DNA of 64,000 bases from Pistricoccus aurantiacus. GTDB lineage: Bacteria; Pseudomonadota; Gammaproteobacteria; Pseudomonadales; Halomonadaceae. The DNA lies in contig NZ_CP042382.1 in the NCBI RefSeq assembly GCF_007954585.1, positions 682,001-746,000 on the forward strand, written 5' to 3'. Shown one piece after another: positions 34,873-44,075 of the stretch (its first letter is position 1; each line of letters opens with the position of its first letter). The position numbers and the translations under genes were made by a program. A model generated the notes under the pieces. The model searched no databases. It was given only the letters and a program-made list of their open reading frames with translations, and was not told the DNA's origin.

Positions 34873-36081
34873 TTACTTGATGATATTGTGCTCGGGTCCA
34901 TACGGGAAGCCGGTGATATTCTCGGTCTTGTCCTCGTGAATCACCAGGATGTCGTGCTCGCGGTAGCCGCCGGCGCCGGGCTGGCCTTCCGGAATCATGA
35001 TCATCGGCTCCATGGAGACCACCATGTTGGGCTCCAGCACGGTGTCGATGTCCTCGCGCAGCTCGAGGCCCGCCTCGCGACCGTAGTAGTGGCTCAGGGT
35101 CCCGAAGGAGTGGCCGTAGCCGAAGGTGCGGTACTTGAGCAGATCGTACTTGGCAAAGATCTCATTGAGCTCGTGGGCGATGTCGCAGCAGCGCACGCCG
35201 GGCTTGATCAGCTCGATGCCGCGCTCGTGCACCTCGCAGTTGACCTTCCATAGCCGCAGATGCTCGTCGGAGGCATGCTCGCAGAACAGGGTGCGCTCGA
35301 GGGCCGTGTAGTAGCCGGAGATCATCGGGAAGGTATTGAGGCTCAGGATATCGCCGGGCTGCACCTTGCGGCTGGTCACCGGGTTGTGGGCGCCGTCGGT
35401 GTTGATGCCGGACTGGAACCACACCCAGGTATCCATCAGTTCGCTGTGGGGGAAGCGCTTGGCGATTTCTCGCACCATGGCCTGGGTGCCGGCCAGAGCC
35501 ACCTCGTATTCCGGCACGCCGGCCTTGATGGCGTCGCGTATCGCCTCGCCGCCCACGTCCGCTACCTGAGCGCCGTTGCGGATCAGGTCGATCTCTTCGT
35601 TGGACTTGATCATGCGCATCTTCATGGTGGGCATGCCGATATCCGTGAACTCCACGTTGCCCAGCGCGTCCTTCATCTTCTGCTGGTTCTGCAGGGTCAG
35701 GTGATCGTATTCCACGCCAACGCGCTTCTTGCCTTCGCAGAGCTGCTTGATGGCCTTGAAGAAGTTGTCCTTCTGCCAGTCGGTATAGACGATATTATCG
35801 CCCAGGCGGGTGCGACGATAGGGCTGGCCGCCGTCGATGTTGGCGGTCACGGTGGTGAAGCTGTCCTGGGTGATCACCAGGCCGTAGTCACGACCGAACT
35901 TGCAGTAGACGAAATCGCTGAAGTAGTTGATGTTGTGATAAGACGTGAAGACCACAGCGTCGACATTGTTTTCCCCCATGTACTGGCGCAGCTTTTCCAG
36001 TCGACGGCGCATTTCCGCGTCGGAAAAGGTCGGGGTAACTTTTTCGCCGTTGGGAATTTCGATAAGAGATGGCAGTTCCAT
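34873..36081 (-). CDS. creatinase (creatine amidinohydrolase, M24 fold)
   Basis: Creatinase hydrolyses creatine to sarcosine and urea. The 402-residue protein has an N-terminal creatinase domain (VVFTSYHNINYFSDFVYCKFG) and a pita-bread C-terminal domain with GINTDGAHNPVTSRKVQPGD, GYGHSFGTLSHYYGREAG and VSMEPMIMIPEGQPGAGGYR. This pattern, with the catalytic His of creatinase and without a full set of metal ligands, matches known creatinases rather than aminopeptidase P. AAGGAG precedes the ATG. Its product is the substrate of the SoxBDAG enzyme encoded about 23 kb away. GC content is high, like the core of the window. Confidence 0.92.
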   Translation of the reverse strand: MELPSLIEIPNGEKVTPTFSDAEMRRRLEKLRQYMGENNVDAVVFTSYHNINYFSDFVYCKFGRDYGLVITQDSFTTVTANIDGGQPYRRTRLGDNIVYTDWQKDNFFKAIKQLCEGKKRVGVEYDHLTLQNQQKMKDALGNVEFTDIGMPTMKMRMIKSNEEIDLIRNGAQVADVGGEAIRDAIKAGVPEYEVALAGTQAMVREIAKRFPHSELMDTWVWFQSGINTDGAHNPVTSRKVQPGDILSLNTFPMISGYYTALERTLFCEHASDEHLRLWKVNCEVHERGIELIKPGVRCCDIAHELNEIFAKYDLLKYRTFGYGHSFGTLSHYYGREAGLELREDIDTVLEPNMVVSMEPMIMIPEGQPGAGGYREHDILVIHEDKTENITGFPYGPEHNIIK

Positions 36082-36318
36082 ATTCTACTCCTTGAGTCAT
36101 TGTTGTCGGGCCGCTTTCAGCATCGAATGCATGCCCGCGCGATCGAGGTTTTCTTGACCCATTCGACCCTTCGCCGCCGTGCATCCGAACCATCGCTGTC
36201 GTTTGACTATCGTCATTGGGTAGGAATAAAACAAATAACTAGTCCAAATGCTCCCATTGGCTAACGCAATGTCAAGCGCTACCCCTACATTGCGATAGCC
36301 GTTAACGCATCGATTATC

Positions 36319-38328
36319 TCATTCGCTAGTAGCGTCCCGATGCGTCAAATGGAGGCGCGCCGGGTCATCTTGCTGCCGGCTTACCTCCGGCTGCCAGACT
36401 CGTGTTTCACTCAGACTTTCCCTGACCTGAAACTGATTGACGCTGCCGGCCATGTCGTCGGACCGACCTTCCAGCGCCCGGCTGGCCTGGGCGACCTGCT
36501 CCACCAACGTCGCGTTTTGCTGGGTCACTTCTTCCAGCTGGTTCATGGCCAGACTGATCTGCTCGATACCTGCGGTCTGCTCCGCGCTCGCCGCGGTTAT
36601 CTCGGCGATCCGCTCCGCCATCTGCTGAACCTGGCCGGCGATATCCTGGAGCACATCCCCGGTCTGGGCGACCAGCGCCTCGCCCTCGTTGACCTTGACG
36701 ACGCTATCGTCGATCAGGCTGCGAATGCGCTCGGCCTCCTCGGCGCTACGGCTGGCCAGCTTGCGCACCTCGGCGGCGACCACCGCAAACCCGCGACCGT
36801 GCTCTCCGGCTCGGGCGGCTTCCACGGAGGCATTCAAGGCAAGCAAATTCGTCTGAAAGGCAATGCTGTCGATGGCCGCCACGATAGCCGTCATCTGCTG
36901 GCTGGCTTCGTGAATCTGGCTCATGGCCCGATGCGCGCGATCGCCTACCTCGCTGGCACGCTGGGTGCCCTGGCTGACCTTGGCGGACAAGGCTTCTGCC
37001 TGGCGGGCACTATCGGTGTTCTGACGTACGGTTGCGGTGATCTGCTCCATGCTGGCCGCGGTTTCCACCAGCGAAGCGGACTGCTCCTCGGTACGCTGGG
37101 CCAAGTCCTGATTGCCTCGGGCGATTTCTCCGCTGGCCAGTCCTACCGCCCCGGCGCTTTTCTTGATATTGGCTACCAGCATTTCGGTGCTGGCGGTGGA
37201 GTCGTTGAACGCACGGTATAGCGAAGAGAGTTCGTCCGTGCCCGGCACCGCCAGGCGCTGGGTGAGATCCCCGCCCCGCTGATCGATCTGGTGCAGCGTG
37301 GCCTTGAGGGAGCCGACGATACCACGCACGATCCAAACCGCCAGTAGCACCGACAGACCAATCGCGATCACCGCGATGACGACATAGCGCCACAAGTCGT
37401 TGCGCGCCTGCTGATGCAGCATTTCAGCGGCATCGATGACGTCACTGGCAACACTAGCCTCCACCGCCGCCAGCCGCTCGATCTTGAGGGTTTGCCAATC
37501 GAACCATTGCTCCGGATCGATACCATAACTCTGCGCGTCGGCACTTTGGAGCACCTGCTCGCGTAAGGCGACAAGCCGATCGATCTCCTCGCCGGCTAGA
37601 GCGTTCTCGAGCTTGACTTGCATGGCTGAAGTGCCAAGGGTATTAAAGCTTTGTAAATAGGCCTCTTCCCTGCCTACTAGCGCTAGATAACGCCGAAAGA
37701 TAGCCGGCGTCATCCGGTCGGCGGCGAATACATTGGCCAGCAAGGCTCGCTCGATACCGGCCAGATCCTTGGCTTCCAGCAAGGCGTAATAGGCACTCAA
37801 CCGTCGGGAGACTTCGGCTTCCCGAGTAGCATGGGCCAACTGTCCGACCAGGGCCATCAGCTCACCGTTGATCGCGGTGTAATGCTCGATGGCTTGGGCT
37901 ACCGGTAATGTCTGGGTGTCCACTTGGCGTCGAATGTCCGGCAAGGTATCCGCCCGCTGCTTGATGTCGGCCAGTCGAGTAACGACCGGGACGCTAAAAT
38001 TCGCCTCGTCCAGCGTTGCCAGATAATCCCGGTATTCCCCCAAAGTCGTTTTGGTGTTGGCTCGCTGACGAGCTAGCGCATCACCGAAGCGCCGACCGTT
38101 ACTACCTAAAAAGCCGGCGGTCATACCGCGTTCGAATTGTAGCTGATGGGTCAGGTCACCCGCATAGCGAGACAAGGTCGCCAACTGCGTCAACTGCGTC
38201 ATATTCTTGGCGATGGCTTGACGCTCGAGAATACCCGTCCCGGCGAAGTACAACACGGCCAATAGCGGCAAGATCAGCGTCAATAAAAATTTCCCGCTCA
38301 TGGGCAGGCGGTGCAACCAGGCATTCAT
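36319..38328 (-). CDS. methyl-accepting chemotaxis protein with NIT-type sensor
   Basis: This 669-residue chemoreceptor has an N-terminal membrane helix ([18 protein letters not shown]), a long all-helical periplasmic domain (about 45-300, with [17 protein letters not shown], typical of nitrate/nitrite-sensing NIT domains), a second helix ([20 protein letters not shown]), HAMP and a signalling domain. The hairpin tip [37 protein letters not shown] is intact. No C-terminal CheR-docking pentapeptide is seen. Ligand is unknown. It stands alone, immediately left of the direct repeat bounding the four-gene module. Confidence 0.93.
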   Translation of the reverse strand: MNAWLHRLPMSGKFLLTLILPLLAVLYFAGTGILERQAIAKNMTQLTQLATLSRYAGDLTHQLQFERGMTAGFLGSNGRRFGDALARQRANTKTTLGEYRDYLATLDEANFSVPVVTRLADIKQRADTLPDIRRQVDTQTLPVAQAIEHYTAINGELMALVGQLAHATREAEVSRRLSAYYALLEAKDLAGIERALLANVFAADRMTPAIFRRYLALVGREEAYLQSFNTLGTSAMQVKLENALAGEEIDRLVALREQVLQSADAQSYGIDPEQWFDWQTLKIERLAAVEASVASDVIDAAEMLHQQARNDLWRYVVIAVIAIGLSVLLAVWIVRGIVGSLKATLHQIDQRGGDLTQRLAVPGTDELSSLYRAFNDSTASTEMLVANIKKSAGAVGLASGEIARGNQDLAQRTEEQSASLVETAASMEQITATVRQNTDSARQAEALSAKVSQGTQRASEVGDRAHRAMSQIHEASQQMTAIVAAIDSIAFQTNLLALNASVEAARAGEHGRGFAVVAAEVRKLASRSAEEAERIRSLIDDSVVKVNEGEALVAQTGDVLQDIAGQVQQMAERIAEITAASAEQTAGIEQISLAMNQLEEVTQQNATLVEQVAQASRALEGRSDDMAGSVNQFQVRESLSETRVWQPEVSRQQDDPARLHLTHRDATSE

Positions 38329-38425
38329 ATTCGTTTATTCCGCTAACAAAGGTTCGACTTATCATGTCGGCCATCGCTGTGAAAACTTGATGACTTGGCG
38401 GGGCGAGTAGCGAATTGGATGACTT

Positions 38426-38457
38426 GAATCAATATCTCCGCCACCAGATCGTCGAGG
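38426..38457 (+). repeat. left copy of a 32-bp direct repeat
   Basis: Bases 38426-38457 (beginning GAATCAATATCTCCGCCACC) are identical to 42315-42346. The right copy is coding sequence inside the serine-hydrolase gene, while this copy lies in non-coding DNA upstream of the chemoreceptor. Similarity stops abruptly at both ends. The two copies bracket exactly the four-gene envelope module. Confidence 0.9.
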
Positions 38458-38705
38458 TGATGCGTCGCAGCTTCCTCGAGTGACGTAGGCGGGCATGGTG
38501 CAGAGCCAGCGGCCGAAGGGGCGCAGCTATACGCCCTAGCGGAGAACTGCTTCGGCGACAGGCCGAGCTAGGTGAACAGCGCCTTGATCTCGCCTGGATG
38601 CAAGGCATCAAAAAGTCTAAAAACTAGTACTCTTTGTACGATACAAGCGCTGATCGACTACGCTTTCTAACAAAGAAAATAACAAGTGTGTCTTGGGAGA
38701 GAGAC
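38458..38705. other. leader region of the four-gene module
   Basis: The first half is GC-rich and holds a plus-strand open stretch (38541-38627, ending RLDLAWMQGIKKSKN) that looks like the tail of a lost gene; I cannot identify it. The second half is AT-rich and contains the perfect inverted repeat TTGTA-CGA-TACAA (38634-38646), a candidate operator for the module. Together with 38329-38425, where nothing is recognised, it forms the gap between the chemoreceptor and the module. Confidence 0.45.
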
Positions 38706-39542
38706 ATGCGCACAAGCGTTTGCCGTCTAGCCGGTGTGGTGCTCGGCCTGAGCTTCACCCTGGCATTGGCCTCGGAACCCGTGCTGGTACAAGGAGAAGA
38801 GAGTGGGCAGGGCGTGCTCCGGGTGCGTAACGGCGAATGTTTCGCCATCGTGCCGGAGCACGTGGTCGGCTATGGGCTAAATCTTTTTGTCGCGGCTGCA
38901 GACCGAACCCGAGCCTCTGCGGAAGTGGAAAACACCTTCGGTGATGATATCGCCATTATTCGCGTGCATGCCCAGGGGCGCCTCGATTGTGGTACCGGCT
39001 GGACGGCATCGCCAGGGTTAGACGCGCGACTGCGTAGCGCCGTGGCGGAAGGCAAGACAGCCAGCATCATCCGCGTACGCGCAACCGGCGGCCTGGAATC
39101 CTATCCCGTCCGCGTCCATGGCTACGATGATCGTTATATAGAAGTCGCACCGCTGGGTAGCGATATCACCATCTTCCAAGGGGTCAGCGGCTCGAGGCTG
39201 CTGCTGGACGGCCTTCCGGCAGGAATGGTGATGTCCGTCGATAGCGAACTCGGCCTTGTCCGGGTCTATCGCCAGGATGCGCTGACCCATCTAGTGGCGC
39301 GGTTCTTCGATACATCCGGCCCTCGCCAGATGCCGGCAATCGACCAGCCGGTGGAACCGCTGATCGCCAGGGCGATGGCCACGGCACGCACCCCCATTCG
39401 CGAGGAGCCTAGCCTTTGGTCGCCGGTGGTTCGTTGGCTGCTGGTCGGCCAAAGCGTCGCCATCACGGGAAAGGTGAAAGGGCTGCCCTGGCTCAGAACC
39501 GAGGAAGGCTATGTGCGCGTCAACGATATGTCGATGCGCTAA
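38706..39542 (+). CDS. secreted S1-like serine protease domain with C-terminal SH3-like domain
   Basis: This 278-residue protein has a signal peptide ending near LALASEP. The next 170 residues look like a compact trypsin-fold domain: PEHVV (His52), FGDDIAIIRV (Asp81) and QGVSGSRLLLDGLPAGMV (Ser161) occupy catalytic-triad positions, and Cys45/Cys95 could pair. From about residue 225 a small SH3-like domain follows (RTPIREEPSLWSPVV, GQSVAITGKVKGLPWLRTEEGYVRV). The protease call is inference from motif order; the domain is divergent. ATG 38706 has GGGAGAG upstream. First gene of a four-gene plus-strand operon of otherwise unrecognised envelope proteins. Confidence 0.6.
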   Translation: MRTSVCRLAGVVLGLSFTLALASEPVLVQGEESGQGVLRVRNGECFAIVPEHVVGYGLNLFVAAADRTRASAEVENTFGDDIAIIRVHAQGRLDCGTGWTASPGLDARLRSAVAEGKTASIIRVRATGGLESYPVRVHGYDDRYIEVAPLGSDITIFQGVSGSRLLLDGLPAGMVMSVDSELGLVRVYRQDALTHLVARFFDTSGPRQMPAIDQPVEPLIARAMATARTPIREEPSLWSPVVRWLLVGQSVAITGKVKGLPWLRTEEGYVRVNDMSMR

Positions 39543-39575
39543 GGACGTCACGACACAATAACAAGGAGAACGCAC

Positions 39576-40229
39576 ATGCAGATGAAATATCCACGCTGGA
39601 TACTGACGGTGCTGTTCATTATCGCCATGCCCGCGTTGGCCATCGATCTCGCCGACCTGGAAGCCGCCAAGGAGCGGGCCAGCATCATAGACCGGGTCCG
39701 CGAACTGTTGGCGGACGATAGTCCCTCCGTTCGACTCGCGGTATTCGAGGAGGTCATGAAGGGCGACGATCCCGTGCTGCGCAGCATGGCCTTGGAAACT
39801 GCGCTCAACGCCGACGATGAACGGCTCAAGACAGCGGCCCTGCGCCAGCTTATTCGAGATCGTGACAATATTCTTATCGAGATCGTACAGCCCGTGGACC
39901 CTAGTCAGGCCCAGGCCTATTTATATACGACGTGGCGTGAGCTGATCATCTTTGATCTGAGGATTGATGAGTCCACCGACGAAATTACTGGGTGGTTCAG
40001 TACTGCCCAGATTGGGCGTACGGAGTTTGTCGGCCAATTGGTCCGTGGCGGCTGGCAGCTCAGGCTGGCGCGGCCAGGCAGTTATTTCACATGCTTCTTG
40101 ACCATGAGCGAGGTCTCGGGAGTGGAGCTGAGTGGTGCACTACAGTGCTCCATCAGTGGGAGAGCAACCACGGAAGACGCCGCCAACGCCAATAGCGCCA
40201 CGCTGCCGGCTCGGGTGAAGCTATCATGA
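39576..40229 (+). CDS. secreted HEAT-repeat-like protein of unknown function
   Basis: I do not recognise the whole protein. The 217 residues begin with a signal peptide (ILTVLFIIAMPALAID), then two or three HEAT-like helical repeats (LADDSPSVRLAVFEEVMKG, DPVLRSMALETALNADDERL), and a beta-rich C-terminal half with two cysteines (FTCFLT, ALQCSI) that could form a disulfide. AAGGAG precedes the ATG. The stop overlaps the start of the next gene by four bases (ATGA), showing coupled translation. HEAT repeats suggest protein-protein interaction in the periplasm. Confidence 0.65.
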   Translation: MQMKYPRWILTVLFIIAMPALAIDLADLEAAKERASIIDRVRELLADDSPSVRLAVFEEVMKGDDPVLRSMALETALNADDERLKTAALRQLIRDRDNILIEIVQPVDPSQAQAYLYTTWRELIIFDLRIDESTDEITGWFSTAQIGRTEFVGQLVRGGWQLRLARPGSYFTCFLTMSEVSGVELSGALQCSISGRATTEDAANANSATLPARVKLS

Positions 40230-41002
40230 AGACGCTATCGATGAAGTTCGTCTTTACCATGATAACCGCGTTCCTCGGCGGTATGGCCAACGCACAATCG
40301 CCTCCTGAAATTCCTGTCGAAGCCACCTGGGTGGACGAAGGATATGTCCCTGATGTGCCCGTCTCGGGGCGTATCATTATTGGCGCAATGCTTGCCGAAT
40401 CTGGCCGTCCTGACGGCAGAATACTTTATGTCAGGGTCGGCTCCGAGCCAGCAAAAGAAAGCGCCGAACTCGAGAGTGAAACACTATGCATCAACCTGAT
40501 ATCTCGCGATGGAAGCTATACGGGTGTCTGGAAGGTGCCATTGGCTGAACGCGATTCTTCCGGTTGGATTAAAGTGCAATATACAACCAAGGAGCCCGCC
40601 TTTTATGAGATGGATCATGCCAAGGATCTCGTCGCCCTGGCAGCCTTCAAGGACCGCTGTGACCCCGGTGGCATCACTCGTCGAATCCTGCCGGTGACCT
40701 GGCAATGGCCCGATGATGATCGCTTGCTACGGGTCTTCGTCAATAGCAGCCGCATGCGTACACTCCTGGCCATTCCCTTCACTCGAGATGACAAGAATGC
40801 CTCGACCGGCGTCGAAATCATCGAGTGCAAGCAGATCGAAGCGTCTCATAGAATTGCCTTCGATCGTCAATGCGACATCGATATCGATGGCCTCGAAAAA
40901 GAGCAAGGGCAAGCGAGAGAGCTTCACTACGACCAGGCCGCGCTACTTCGCTACCGCGGCCCCAATCGCGCGCCCGTCGTGTCACTGCCTCTATTACAAT
41001 GA
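40226..41002 (+). CDS. secreted protein of unknown function
   Basis: Not recognised. The 258-residue protein has a signal peptide (FVFTMITAFLGGMANAQ) and a beta-rich mature region without clear catalytic motifs. It has four mature cysteines (TLCINL, KDRCDPGG, IIECKQ, RQCDID), an even number suited to periplasmic disulfides. The start overlaps the previous stop by four bases and the next gene starts 14 bases after its end, so it is the third member of one operon. Confidence 0.6.
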   Translation: MKTLSMKFVFTMITAFLGGMANAQSPPEIPVEATWVDEGYVPDVPVSGRIIIGAMLAESGRPDGRILYVRVGSEPAKESAELESETLCINLISRDGSYTGVWKVPLAERDSSGWIKVQYTTKEPAFYEMDHAKDLVALAAFKDRCDPGGITRRILPVTWQWPDDDRLLRVFVNSSRMRTLLAIPFTRDDKNASTGVEIIECKQIEASHRIAFDRQCDIDIDGLEKEQGQARELHYDQAALLRYRGPNRAPVVSLPLLQ

Positions 41003-41016
41003 TCGAGTGACGCGAT

Positions 41017-42048
41017 ATGCCGATTCCCAGGCGTTGCCCCCAAGACGCGGGATGGAAAAGTGACCTCAGACATCCCGCAGTGATGTTCTTTATAGTACTG
41101 AGCGCTTTACTTCTTATCGCCCCTCCACTACTCAAGGTCATTCGCCAACCCGCCAGCCTTAGTGTCACCGCCAGTACGGAGGTACTAGACATGGTGACCG
41201 CGGAAGGAAACACCACCCGGTGGTATATAAGCGATGCGGTTGCAACTTACGTTTTTGAAGATCCTGCGAATGACAAGAAGGCCACGAGTATCGACGAATT
41301 ATGGTTATCAAGGCCGGCTCCCGAAGAAACGCATTTCACGGGATTCCTGGATATTGGTCCCTGTATGCGCATTCAAATGATACGTCACGGCAACGGCCCC
41401 CTCGAGCTTATCGTGGAGCCTATCGAGAGCCAAATGGATTCGCGCGATAGGTGTGGCGATGACAAAAGCGCTGACGATACCAAGGGCTCGGCTCGCAGTA
41501 TTCGCCTGGAAAAATTTCAAGATAACGCCACATCGAAACCGGAATGGCCCTTATCGATCACGCTTGAAATGAATATCGAAAATTACCCTTTCAGCGGAAG
41601 CCTAAGAGGCAGCGGCGGCATTGGCGTGGAAACCTACGATACCAACGCAAGCCAAGTGCCTCCGATGCTACATGAAGGGCATGTCACCATACTTGGCAAG
41701 GCACTAGCGACACAAGAGCGCTTCAAGATTATGGAAATACCCCTGGTACTCGGCGATGAGGTCCATCTCATCGACCGGGAGGAGCGGGATATTCAGGCTG
41801 CCTGTGTTTTCTACGTTCCGGCGGCAAGGGGTATGCCGGGGTTCGATGTCTCCTGTCGCGCCATGGAAAACACCATCCGAATCAACCGACTCGGAGCGCG
41901 CCCGTTCGAAATTCCCCCGGGACTTTGGGCCTATCTGAAGAATGATCCTAATTTTCAAGCATTATTGGCACTGATCGGCTCCGTGTTGTTCGTACTTTTC
42001 CAATATATTCTAGACCGACTCTTCTCCCGACAAACGCCCACCTCATGA
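41017..42048 (+). CDS. membrane protein anchored at both ends, unknown function
   Basis: Not recognised. The 343-residue protein has one N-terminal hydrophobic helix (AVMFFIVLSALLLIAPPLL, about 22-40), a polar region of about 270 residues with four cysteines, expected outside the cytoplasm, and a C-terminal helix (LLALIGSVLFVLFQYIL, about 316-335) followed by a short basic tail. This topology suits a scaffold or receptor for the secreted products of the three upstream genes. It ends the operon; AT-rich hairpins follow at 42076-42108 and 42207-42239. Confidence 0.6.
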   Translation: MPIPRRCPQDAGWKSDLRHPAVMFFIVLSALLLIAPPLLKVIRQPASLSVTASTEVLDMVTAEGNTTRWYISDAVATYVFEDPANDKKATSIDELWLSRPAPEETHFTGFLDIGPCMRIQMIRHGNGPLELIVEPIESQMDSRDRCGDDKSADDTKGSARSIRLEKFQDNATSKPEWPLSITLEMNIENYPFSGSLRGSGGIGVETYDTNASQVPPMLHEGHVTILGKALATQERFKIMEIPLVLGDEVHLIDREERDIQAACVFYVPAARGMPGFDVSCRAMENTIRINRLGARPFEIPPGLWAYLKNDPNFQALLALIGSVLFVLFQYILDRLFSRQTPTS

Positions 42049-42279
42049 ACATACCTGATCCAGCTATTAACCTGGCAATCAAATAGGTCATCCTGACCTC
42101 TTTGATTGTCGCCCCCGCCACACTGGCGCAGATGAGTGAATCTGCTGGTGTGACGCGGGCTCGCGCCGACCTACCGGCCGGCGGCGGCACTTCCCTGTGC
42201 CGCAATTAACCCGACATAAATGCTTGCCGGGTTAATAGTTGCGAACAGGACACGCTTGGGGCAAGCCCCAAAACACGCC

Positions 42280-43341
42280 TCATGGCTTGTCTAGCGAAGA
42301 TTTCTCAACGTCCGGAATCAATATCTCCGCCACCAGATCGTCGAGGGTTTGCATATACGCCTGGCCCGGGGAAGGCGGCGTGGGATCGGAGGTCATGACC
42401 ACGGTCAGCGCCAGGCTGGGAATCACGTAAAGACGCTGTCCGCCAAAGCCGAAACCGTAGTACACGATATGTTCGGCCAGCTGGGTGATAAACCAGCCGT
42501 AGCCGTACAGATCGCTATTGAATTCGGAGCGGGTGTAAGGGGTCCAGGAGGCGGCGATCCAGTCTTCGCTCAGGATTCTCTCGCCGTCATGAATGCCTCC
42601 CTGACGGTAGAGTTCGCCGAAGGTAAGTAGCGCCCGGGGGGACAGGGCCATATTGTTGCCACCTAAATAAATACCTTGGGGATCCCGCGTCCAGGGCGGA
42701 ATGCGGATATCCAAGGGCTCGCCCAGCCAGGAGCTGGCCAGGGTGTGGGTATCCCGGCCGCTGCTATCGGTCAGCGCCGCGGAAAGCAGGTGAGTATTGC
42801 CGGTGGAATACAGCATGCGCCCGCCGGGCTCGTCGACGAAGGGGCGCGTTAGCGCGTAGGCGATCCAGTCATCACTGGCGATCCAAGGGGCATAATAAGG
42901 ACCCGAAGTGCGCTCGAGTCCCGCCTGCATGGTCAGCAAATGCTTCATGCGGATCTCATGAATGCGCGGATCGGCCCCATCGGGAATACGCTCATCCGCC
43001 AACAGCTCGGTAATGGGCTGTTCTACGCCTTCCATCACGTTACGTTCGATGGCGATACCTACCAGCGCCGAAATCACCAGCTTGGATAACGACTTGATAT
43101 TGGCTGGCCGGTTCAGGCTTTTCCCCGGAGCGGCATACTCGATGAACGGCTCGCCGTCATGGGCCGCCAGCAGCGTATGCAGGCGGGGCAGCGACTCCAC
43201 TTGGGCGATGGCCTTTTCGACAAGGCTTTCCTTAGCCGTTTGAGCGTTGAGCGCCTGACTCCAGACGACCATGAGAATCAGTGATAATGTCGCCAGCAGC
43301 CGGCGAGAGGCATACGCCAGATATTTCACCGCGGGATACAT
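42280..43341 (-). CDS. serine hydrolase (class C beta-lactamase fold)
   Basis: This 353-residue protein has a signal peptide (LLATLSLILMVVWSQALNAQ) and a penicillin-binding-like fold. SLSK (Ser84, Lys87) is the SxxK nucleophile motif, YST (Tyr178) replaces the usual YxN, and YGFGFGGQ sits at the KTG position. Many such proteins are esterases or peptidases, not drug-inactivating enzymes, and no antibiotic role is implied. Residues near the C-terminus (LDDLVAEIL) are encoded by the right copy of the 32-bp direct repeat, so the 3' end may have been rebuilt by a recombination event. Confidence 0.85.
   Translation of the reverse strand: MYPAVKYLAYASRRLLATLSLILMVVWSQALNAQTAKESLVEKAIAQVESLPRLHTLLAAHDGEPFIEYAAPGKSLNRPANIKSLSKLVISALVGIAIERNVMEGVEQPITELLADERIPDGADPRIHEIRMKHLLTMQAGLERTSGPYYAPWIASDDWIAYALTRPFVDEPGGRMLYSTGNTHLLSAALTDSSGRDTHTLASSWLGEPLDIRIPPWTRDPQGIYLGGNNMALSPRALLTFGELYRQGGIHDGERILSEDWIAASWTPYTRSEFNSDLYGYGWFITQLAEHIVYYGFGFGGQRLYVIPSLALTVVMTSDPTPPSPGQAYMQTLDDLVAEILIPDVEKSSLDKP
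42315..42346 (+). repeat. right copy of the 32-bp direct repeat, inside the serine-hydrolase gene
   Basis: Identical to 38426-38457. On the minus strand it encodes the segment LDDLVAEIL close to the C-terminus of the serine hydrolase; twelve codons (counting the stop) remain downstream of it. Repeats at the 3' end of a gene are typical of integration or illegitimate-recombination scars, but no integrase gene lies between the copies. Confidence 0.9.
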
Positions 43342-43391
43342 GCTCGCTCCTTGCCTCGCGACCCAAGGCCGAAATGATGACCGGAGCCGTT

Positions 43392-43988
43392 ATGGACGAC
43401 GATCAGACTATCACCAATCTTGAACAACTGATCGAGCAGCTCGACAGTACCACCCGCGACCGGGAGCGGGTCGATATGCACCTCATCCTGGCGGCGGTGG
43501 GCAGTCGCTCCTTCGGCTCGCTGATATTGATCGCCGGGCTGATCACCCTGGCGCCGCTGATCGGCGACATTCCCGGCATGCCGACCTTGATGGGACTACT
43601 CGTGCTGCTGCTGTCCTGTCAATTGCTGCTGCGGCGCAGGCGGCTCTGGCTGCCCCGCTGGCTACTCGAACGCTCGATATCCCAGGCCAGGTTCGCCAAG
43701 GCCATGAAATTCATGCGCAAGCCGGCGCATCATATCGACAAGCTCCTGAAACCTCGCCTGACTTACCTGACTCAAGGCCCAGGCCTCTACACGATTGCAC
43801 TTATCTGCAGCGCCGTTGCCTTGATGATGCCGCCGATGGAGTTCATTCCTTTCTCCGCCAACTTCGCCGGCGCCGCCCTGACCCTCTTCGGCCTGGCGCT
43901 GATCGCCCGAGATGGCCTGCTGGCCCTGCTGGGCTTCGGGCTGACGGGGCTGGCCGTCGGGTTTATTGGCTATCAGACCCTTCTTTAA
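43392..43988 (+). CDS. ExoD-family membrane protein
   Basis: This 198-residue protein has four or five membrane helices and the ExoD pattern (SFGSLILIAGLITLAPLIGDIPGMPTLMGLLVLLLSCQLLL, then RRLWLPRWLLERSI). ExoD was named for exopolysaccharide synthesis in rhizobia; the molecular function is unknown. ATG 43392 is chosen because CGGAG precedes it; the frame is open upstream but overlaps the divergent serine-hydrolase start. It is monocistronic. Confidence 0.87.
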   Translation: MDDDQTITNLEQLIEQLDSTTRDRERVDMHLILAAVGSRSFGSLILIAGLITLAPLIGDIPGMPTLMGLLVLLLSCQLLLRRRRLWLPRWLLERSISQARFAKAMKFMRKPAHHIDKLLKPRLTYLTQGPGLYTIALICSAVALMMPPMEFIPFSANFAGAALTLFGLALIARDGLLALLGFGLTGLAVGFIGYQTLL

Positions 43989-44075
43989 AAATTTGCATGT
44001 TTTTAATCCGAGGAACGAAACATCCCGATACTTTTGGATTTCTATCGTTAAATCTCAGCCGCTGGAGACGGTATC

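Noticed and set aside
42076-42108. Hairpin CAATCAAATAGGTCA/TGACCTCTTTGATTG taken as a terminator
   Set aside because: A long imperfect stem but no T-run follows; it may end the four-gene operon, but this cannot be supported beyond position.
42280-43341. Antibiotic-resistance beta-lactamase
   Set aside because: The fold and SxxK motif are present, but YST and GFGGQ replace the canonical motifs, and such proteins are mostly esterases or peptidases.
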